Source of the DNA: an uncultured Pseudomonadota bacterium
GTDB lineage: Bacteria > Pseudomonadota > Gammaproteobacteria > Burkholderiales > Burkholderiaceae
Length of the DNA: 7,115 bases
Assembly (NCBI GenBank): GCA_946480245.1
Contig: CAMLIZ010000197.1
Location: 1 to 7,115, forward strand
Direction of reading: 5' to 3'
Below, piece by piece: positions 1-7,115 of this stretch. How positions within the stretch are numbered: the stretch's first letter is position 1; each line of letters starts with the position of its first letter. The notes beneath the pieces are model-generated. The model was not told the origin of the DNA, searched no databases, and saw only the letters and a program-made list of their open reading frames with translations. Made by a program: the position numbers and the translations under genes.

Positions 1-2854
<2,854 letters not shown>

Positions 2855-2861
2855 GCGAGGT

Positions 2862-2866
2862 CTCCC
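2862..2866 (-). promoter_or_regulatory. Ribosome-binding site of the pilU-like gene
   Basis: On the minus strand GGGAG stands seven bases before the ATG at 2854, a normal Shine-Dalgarno spacing. It is the clearest ribosome-binding site in the window and supports this start over the internal ATG at codon 6, which has only GGTGG four bases upstream. It suggests that the ATPase is initiated independently rather than by coupling to the cyclase gene 36 bases upstream. Confidence 0.6.
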
Positions 2867-2890
2867 AAGGGTCTTCGAAACGGCGACCGG

Positions 2891-4606
2891 CTACAAATCG
2901 CCGAACACACTGTACCGGTTCCCGGCACTGCTCTTCGAGCGGTACATCGCTTCGTCGGCACGCTGCAGCAGCGAAGGCACGTCGACGCCGTCGCGCGGGA
3001 ACAGGCTGATGCCCACCGACAGCCCCAGCTCCACGCGGATGCTGCCCACCGCGATCGGCTGCGCGAAGCGCTCGATCAGGTTCTGTGCCACGCGCCCGGC
3101 GTCGCGCTCGTCGGTCACGGCTTCGAGCAGGATCACGAACTCGTCGCCGCCGACGCGACCCACGGTATCCGCTTCGCGCACGCTGGCCTTCAGCAGGTGG
3201 GCCGCGTGGCGCAGCACCCGGTCACCTACGGCATGGCCGTACTGGTCGTTCACCTGCTTGAAGCGGTCGAGGTCGATGAACAGCAGCGCCAGCGCGTGAT
3301 GCTGGCGGCGCGCGCTCTCGATCGCGTGCTCCAGCCGTTCGGAAAAGCTGGCGCGGTTGTGCAGGCCGGTCAGCGGGTCGCGCCGTGCCTGCTCCGCCAA
3401 TTGCTCGTGGCTGCTCTGCAGCTGCGACATCGATGCGCGCACGCGCTGCTGCATCTGGTGGAAGCCGCGCGCCAGCTCGCCGATTTCGTCGCGCCGGTGC
3501 AGCGGGAGTTCACCCACGACGTGCTCGCTCGCGAAACGCTGCACCTCGCGCGTCATCTGCTTCAGCGGGCGCGTCACCACGCGCGCGGCCAGCACCGCGA
3601 GCAGCACGGCCACGGCGCTGAACCCGAGCACGATCTGCACCATCGTGCGGCCGAGTAGGTGCGTGGACTGCAGGATCTCGGCCAGCGGCTCGGCCACGCC
3701 GAGTACCACCTCGCTGCCCTCGGCGTCGGGTGCGAGGCGCATGCGCACGAAGGCGCCGAGCACCTGCGCGCGCTGCTCGCCGTCGTTCAGCTCGGCCTGG
3801 CCCAGCACGGGTGTCACCTGGCTCTGGAACAGCGGTGCGGCTTCGGTGAAGGTGTCCTGCAGCAGCACGCGCGGGCCGCGCTCGAACGCGAAGGCCTGTG
3901 CGGGATCGGGATGGATCAGGAAATCGCCCCACTCGTTGGCCAGCATCAGCTTCAGGTGCCGGGGCAGGCCGCCGCGAAGGGCGTCGAACAGGCGGCCCAC
4001 GTCCACGCCGATCACCACCACGCCGAGCGTCTGGCCGCCCTCGGAAATCACCGGGCTGGCCACCTGCAAGGCGGGCCGGTTCAGCCCCGCGTGCCCGCCC
4101 GCCTCCCGGTACAGCCCGATCTTCGACAGGAACACCTCGTCGGTCTGCAGCGCGAGCGTGCGGAAGACGTAGGGAAAGTGGGCCTTCTCCTGCAGTGCGT
4201 CGCCGGTCACCGGCACGGCTTCGGCGCCGTCGCGGTCCAACCGAACCAGTTCGAGCCCGTGGTCCGCTGCGCCGATCAGGCGCACCTGGAAGTAGCGTGG
4301 GTTCGTGAGCAGCAGCGTGCGGAACGAATCGGCAAGCAGCGCGCGCTGCTCGGCGGTGGCAGCGCCCGCGGCGATGTCCCGGGTGGCGGCGAGGCGCGCG
4401 ATCTGGCGCGCGTCGGAGCCGATGCTCTGCGTCACCGCGGAAAGGCGCTGCGCGAGCATTTCGGTGGTGGTGAGCAGGTCGCGCTCGGTGGCCTGCACCA
4501 GCAGCTCGCGCGCCTGCCGATACGCGTAAAGGCCGGTGAGGCCGGTGGCGAGAACGCCGAAGGCTGCGAACAGCATCATCAGCCGCGCGTGCAGGCCGAG
4601 CTTCAT
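2891..4606 (-). CDS. Membrane-bound diguanylate cyclase: periplasmic Cache-like sensor, HAMP, GGDEF
   Basis: Predicted inner-membrane enzyme making cyclic di-GMP from two GTP, 571 residues. Layout: transmembrane helix about 8-29; periplasmic double-Cache-like region about 35-315, with RYFQVRLIGAADHGLELVRL (104-123) and WGDFLIHPDP (226-235), both typical of double-PDC sensors; second transmembrane helix about 321-343; HAMP about 344-397; GGDEF domain about 408-570. The catalytic motif is an intact GGDEF at 486-490, with FIDLDRFKQVND (443-454) supplying metal and GTP contacts. An inhibitory I-site, READ (477-480), lies the canonical five residues before GGDEF. There is no EAL or HD-GYP domain. 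The start at 4606 was chosen because its ATG overlaps the binding-protein TGA (ATGA) and begins at the first helix. The open frame continues upstream to 4861, but that part is out-of-frame translation of the neighbour. No Shine-Dalgarno is visible, so coupled translation is likely. Signal specificity is unknown. Confidence 0.95.
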   Translation of the reverse strand: MKLGLHARLMMLFAAFGVLATGLTGLYAYRQARELLVQATERDLLTTTEMLAQRLSAVTQSIGSDARQIARLAATRDIAAGAATAEQRALLADSFRTLLLTNPRYFQVRLIGAADHGLELVRLDRDGAEAVPVTGDALQEKAHFPYVFRTLALQTDEVFLSKIGLYREAGGHAGLNRPALQVASPVISEGGQTLGVVVIGVDVGRLFDALRGGLPRHLKLMLANEWGDFLIHPDPAQAFAFERGPRVLLQDTFTEAAPLFQSQVTPVLGQAELNDGEQRAQVLGAFVRMRLAPDAEGSEVVLGVAEPLAEILQSTHLLGRTMVQIVLGFSAVAVLLAVLAARVVTRPLKQMTREVQRFASEHVVGELPLHRRDEIGELARGFHQMQQRVRASMSQLQSSHEQLAEQARRDPLTGLHNRASFSERLEHAIESARRQHHALALLFIDLDRFKQVNDQYGHAVGDRVLRHAAHLLKASVREADTVGRVGGDEFVILLEAVTDERDAGRVAQNLIERFAQPIAVGSIRVELGLSVGISLFPRDGVDVPSLLQRADEAMYRSKSSAGNRYSVFGDL

Positions 4607-5661
4607 GGTTTGCGTGCCAGCACCGCGCCGGGCCGCGCGCCGGACACGATCTGCGCCCACAGGGCAGCACGGCGGTCGGCGTCCTCCACCGGTTCGAGCC
4701 AGAGGATGCGTCCGGCCTGCTCCAGGCCAGGCGTCTCGGCCACGGTGTTGGCCAGCCCCTGGCGTTCGGTCAGCGCGGTGCTCACGCTGCGCTCGAGCAT
4801 GAAGTTGATCCAGGCCTCGGCCAGCGGCTTGTCGCGCGCGCCGCGGGTGACGGTCCAGCAATCCAGCCAGGCCAGGGCGCCCTCACGCGGGATCACGTAA
4901 CCGATGTCGGCGCCCGCCTGGCGCAATTGCTGCACCTGCTGGGTGCCGTAGTTCGCGAACAGCAGGGCCACCTTCTGCGAGCGGAACAGCTCCGCGGCTT
5001 CCTCCGGCAGGCTGTAGAACGTGAGCACGTTGCGGCGCAGTTCGATCAGGCGCTGCACCGCCTCGCGCATCGCCTGCTCGTCGAGGTGGAACGGATCGGA
5101 GCGCCCGAGCGAGAGCGCGGCGATCGAGAAGTTGTGGCTGCTGGTGTCGAACGCGAGTACGCGGCCGCGATAGCGAGGATCCCACAGCGCGGTGATCGAA
5201 TCGGGTGGCGCAGCGAACTGGCGACGGTCGTAGATCAGGCCCATCGCCGAGTAGGTGAAAGGCACCGCGTAGACGCGGCCGTCGCGCGTGAGGCTCGGGA
5301 TCGCGGCCGGGTTTCGAAAGCGCGGCAGCTGCTGCCTTGTGTTGGCGATGTTGGCCAGGTTCAACGGCACCACCAGGCCGGCGTCCACGTAGCGCTTGAG
5401 CTCCGCCGTGTTGACCGCGAACACGTCGACGTCGCCGCCGCCGTTGCCGTTCACACGCTCCCACAGGCTTTCGTCGGAGCTGACGATCGCCACCTGCACC
5501 TTCACGTTGTGCGCCTGCTCGAAGCGCTTGACGATGTCCGGGTCGGCATAGCCCGGCCAGGCGAGCACGCGCAAAGTGGGCAGGCCCCAGGCCGCGCCGC
5601 AGGCAAGCAGCAGCAGCGTCGCGAGCCACGGCGCCAGAAGCGAGCGCGCGTTGGTTCGCAT
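4603..5661 (-). CDS. PotD-like periplasmic solute-binding protein (polyamine-type), possibly an NspS-like sensor
   Basis: Exported binding protein of the spermidine/putrescine (PotD/PotF) type, 352 residues. A basic N-terminus and hydrophobic run (about 8-24) form a signal peptide. LLAC at 18-21 is a possible lipobox with Cys21; otherwise cleavage after AAWG is plausible. The mature part shows family landmarks: VLAWPGYADPDIVKRFE (32-48), SSDESLW (61-67), VYAVPFTYSAMGLIYD (130-145), WDPRYRGRVLAFD (160-172) and GALAWLDCWTV (261-271). Trp265 and Asp267 appear to match PotD Trp255 and Asp257. The PotD acidic pair Asp168/Glu171 appears replaced by Thr173/His176, so spermidine itself may not be the ligand (alignment by eye). 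No permease or ATPase subunit accompanies it. Its TGA overlaps the ATG of the downstream diguanylate cyclase, suggesting a sensing partner as in NspS-MbaA. Family call firm; ligand and role inferred. Confidence 0.88.
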   Translation of the reverse strand: MRTNARSLLAPWLATLLLLACGAAWGLPTLRVLAWPGYADPDIVKRFEQAHNVKVQVAIVSSDESLWERVNGNGGGDVDVFAVNTAELKRYVDAGLVVPLNLANIANTRQQLPRFRNPAAIPSLTRDGRVYAVPFTYSAMGLIYDRRQFAAPPDSITALWDPRYRGRVLAFDTSSHNFSIAALSLGRSDPFHLDEQAMREAVQRLIELRRNVLTFYSLPEEAAELFRSQKVALLFANYGTQQVQQLRQAGADIGYVIPREGALAWLDCWTVTRGARDKPLAEAWINFMLERSVSTALTERQGLANTVAETPGLEQAGRILWLEPVEDADRRAALWAQIVSGARPGAVLARKP

Positions 5662-5666
5662 CGCGT

Positions 5667-5676
5667 CCCGTACGGG
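5667..5676. repeat. 10-base perfect palindrome between dapD and the binding-protein gene
   Basis: CCCGTACGGG lies entirely in the 15-base gap between the dapD stop and the start of the solute-binding protein gene. It reads the same on both strands. It has no loop and no following T-run, so it is not a terminator. The GGG also supplies the only purine-rich stretch (GGGA, four bases from the ATG), which could act as a weak ribosome-binding site. It could be chance in GC-rich DNA. Confidence 0.4.
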
Positions 5677-6507
5677 CTAGTCGCGCAGCAGGTCGTTGAT
5701 GCTGGTCTTGGAGCGCGTCTGCGCGTCCACCCGCTTGACGATGACGGCCGCATAGAGGTTGTAGCGGCCGTTGTCGCGCGGCAGCGAGCCGCTCACCACC
5801 ACCGAGCCCGAAGGCACGCGGCCGTACGTGATCTCGCCGGTGGCACGGTCGTAGATCGGCGTGCTCTGGCCGAGGTACACGCCCATGCCGAGCACCGAGT
5901 TCTCCTCGACGATCACGCCCTCGACCACCTCGGAGCGGGCGCCGATGAAGCAGTTGTCCTCGATGATGGTCGGGTTGGCCTGCAGCGGCTCCAGCACGCC
6001 GCCGATGCCCACGCCACCGGACAGGTGCACGTTCTTGCCGATCTGCGCGCACGAGCCGACGGTAGCCCAGGTGTCCACCATCGTGCCTTCGCCCACGTAG
6101 GCGCCGATGTTCACGTACGAGGGCATCAGCACCACGCCGCGCGAGATGAAGCTGCCGTGCCGTGCCACGGCCGGCGGCACGATGCGCACGCCGCTCTCGC
6201 GCACCTGGTGTTCGTCGAGGTGGCTGAACTTCAGCGGCACCTTGTCGAAGAACTGTGCGTAGCCGCCCGCTTTCATCAGCTGGTTGTCGTGCAGGCGGAA
6301 ATACAGCAGCACCGCCTTCTTGACCCACTGGTGCGTGACCCATTGACCGTCAAGCTTCTCGGCCACGCGCAGGCGGCCGATGTTGAGGGCCGACACCACC
6401 TGCTCCACGGCTTCCAGCACGGCGGGCGACGAGGCCGCGGTGAGCTGGTTGCGGCTCTCCCAGGCGAGGTCGATCGTGGACTGCAGTTGGTCGAAGGAGG
6501 TGGTCAT
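5677..6507 (-). CDS. dapD: 2,3,4,5-tetrahydropyridine-2,6-dicarboxylate N-succinyltransferase
   Basis: Cytoplasmic enzyme that transfers succinyl from succinyl-CoA to tetrahydrodipicolinate, committing the intermediate to the succinylase branch of lysine and meso-diaminopimelate synthesis. It is 276 residues long, close to the usual ~274. The N-terminal ~100 residues are helical. From about 105 to 235 the chain shows hexapeptide-type repeats of a left-handed beta helix, with the family-typical block [20 protein letters not shown] (141-160) followed by [14 protein letters not shown]. Asp145 and Glu193 match, by recalled alignment, the acidic residues implicated in catalysis in homologues; the enzyme is normally a trimer. 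The ATG at 6507 gives the family-typical [17 protein letters not shown] start. It has no recognisable Shine-Dalgarno and begins three bases after the dapC stop, so translation probably depends on ribosomes finishing dapC. It ends with TAG, 15 bases before the binding-protein gene. Confidence 0.97.
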   Translation of the reverse strand: MTTSFDQLQSTIDLAWESRNQLTAASSPAVLEAVEQVVSALNIGRLRVAEKLDGQWVTHQWVKKAVLLYFRLHDNQLMKAGGYAQFFDKVPLKFSHLDEHQVRESGVRIVPPAVARHGSFISRGVVLMPSYVNIGAYVGEGTMVDTWATVGSCAQIGKNVHLSGGVGIGGVLEPLQANPTIIEDNCFIGARSEVVEGVIVEENSVLGMGVYLGQSTPIYDRATGEITYGRVPSGSVVVSGSLPRDNGRYNLYAAVIVKRVDAQTRSKTSINDLLRD

Positions 6508-6510
6508 GGA

Positions 6511-7115
6511 TCAGCGGGGAAAGGATTGCACGAAGGAGACGATGCGATCGGCGGCTTCCAGGCACTCGGCCACGCCGGCCACCAGCGCCAGGCGCACCCG
6601 GCCGGCGCCGGGGTTGGCGCCGTGCGCCTCGCGCGCCAGGTAGCTGCCGGGAAGAACGGTCACATTGTATTGAGCGAGCAGCTGGCGGGCGAACTCCGTG
6701 TCGCTGCCGCCGCAAACGTGTGGCGGAATGCCGGCCCACAGGTAGAAGCTGGCATCCGGCAACCGCACGTCCAGCACCTCGGCCAGGCGCGGGGTCACCT
6801 GCTCGAACTTGGTGCGGTACAGCGCCCGGTTCTCCACCACATGGGTTTCGTCGTTCCATGCAGCCACGCTGGCCCGTTGCACCGGCGGCGGCATGGCGCT
6901 GCCGTGATAGGTGCGGTACAGCAGGAAGCTCTTCAGCAGGCGCGCGTCGCCGGCGACGAAGCCGGAGCGCATGCCGGGCACGTTGGAGCGCTTGGACAGG
7001 CTGGTCAGCGTGACGAGGTTGCGGAAGCCGTGTCGTCCGAGTGCGGCAGCGGCCTGCAGCGCGCCCAGCGGCGGCTCGTCGCGGAAGTAGATTTCCGAGT
7101 AGCACTCGTCCGACG
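6511..7115 (-). CDS. dapC: N-succinyldiaminopimelate aminotransferase, C-terminal part (5' end outside window)
   Basis: PLP-dependent class I/II aminotransferase, predicted to convert N-succinyl-2-amino-6-ketopimelate to N-succinyl-L,L-diaminopimelate with glutamate as amino donor, in the cytoplasm. The gene runs off the right edge. The first whole codon is at 7113 and about 200 residues are visible, roughly half of a ~400-residue protein. The fragment opens with SDECYSEIY, the Asp/Tyr cofactor-binding segment. Next comes SLSKRSNVPGMRSG, whose Lys (codon 6993-6991) is the expected Schiff-base lysine and whose following Arg should hold the PLP phosphate. Near the C-terminus, GAGRVRLALV carries the conserved carboxylate-binding Arg. 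The fold family is certain. The substrate is inferred from direct adjacency to dapD: the TGA stop lies three bases before the dapD ATG. Another class I aminotransferase specificity cannot be excluded from sequence alone. Confidence 0.88.
   Translation of the reverse strand, partial: SDECYSEIYFRDEPPLGALQAAAALGRHGFRNLVTLTSLSKRSNVPGMRSGFVAGDARLLKSFLLYRTYHGSAMPPPVQRASVAAWNDETHVVENRALYRTKFEQVTPRLAEVLDVRLPDASFYLWAGIPPHVCGGSDTEFARQLLAQYNVTVLPGSYLAREAHGANPGAGRVRLALVAGVAECLEAADRIVSFVQSFPR

Noticed and set aside
2855..2890. Possible terminator or promoter between the cyclase and pilU-like genes
   Set aside because: The 36-base gap has no stem followed by a T-run and no convincing -35/-10 pair. Only the GGGAG ribosome-binding site is supported.
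4607..4861. 85-residue N-terminal extension of the cyclase
   Set aside because: This part is out-of-frame translation of the binding-protein gene. The ATG at 4606 starts directly before the first transmembrane helix and forms an ATGA overlap.
3659..4900. 413-codon plus-strand open frame abutting the previous antisense one
   Set aside because: It is antisense to the periplasmic and membrane part of the cyclase gene and the end of the binding-protein gene. There is no family signature, and the abutment is coincidental.
4883..6343. 486-codon minus-strand open frame across dapD and the binding-protein gene
   Set aside because: It is out of frame with both well-supported proteins, with an Arg/Ala/Gly-rich translation and no domain.
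6350..7105. 251-codon minus-strand open frame over dapC and the start of dapD
   Set aside because: It is a shifted frame of dapC. The dapC frame carries the PLP lysine motif and substrate-binding Arg, and this one has no motif.

Overview
This is a GC-rich, gene-dense piece of chromosome, most likely from a betaproteobacterium of the order Burkholderiales. That placement rests on the succinylase-branch lysine genes next to a PilU-like ATPase and prmB, on the high-GC codon bias, and on the protein sequences as I remember their relatives. It is not a database match. All seven supported genes lie on the minus strand. Read in the direction of transcription (high to low coordinates) they are dapC (3' part only), dapD, a PotD-type periplasmic solute-binding protein, a membrane-anchored diguanylate cyclase, a PilU-like pilus retraction ATPase, dapE, and prmB (5' part only). 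There is no intergenic stretch longer than 36 bases and I see no terminator, so the region looks like one operon.

Three genes (dapC, dapD, dapE) encode the tetrahydrodipicolinate-to-L,L-diaminopimelate part of lysine and peptidoglycan precursor synthesis: succinylation (DapD), transamination (DapC) and desuccinylation (DapE). PrmB, which methylates ribosomal protein L3, is fused to the end of dapE by an ATGA overlap.

Between dapD and dapE sit three genes with no link to lysine synthesis. A polyamine-binding-protein homologue overlaps (ATGA) a diguanylate cyclase that has two transmembrane segments, a large periplasmic Cache-like sensor, HAMP and an intact GGDEF domain. A PilU-like ATPase follows 36 bases later. 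No ABC permease or ATPase accompanies the binding protein in the window. The layout resembles the NspS-MbaA pair of Vibrio cholerae, where a PotD-like protein reports norspermidine to a membrane c-di-GMP enzyme. The best candidate for a little-described system here is therefore a small-molecule-sensing binding protein/diguanylate cyclase pair, co-transcribed with a twitching-motility ATPase inside a cell-wall precursor operon. The pairing is seen in the sequence; the signalling role is inferred.

I see no tRNA, rRNA, CRISPR, insertion sequence or prophage feature. Long open frames on the plus strand and in other minus frames are judged to be shadows of these genes, caused by high GC content.
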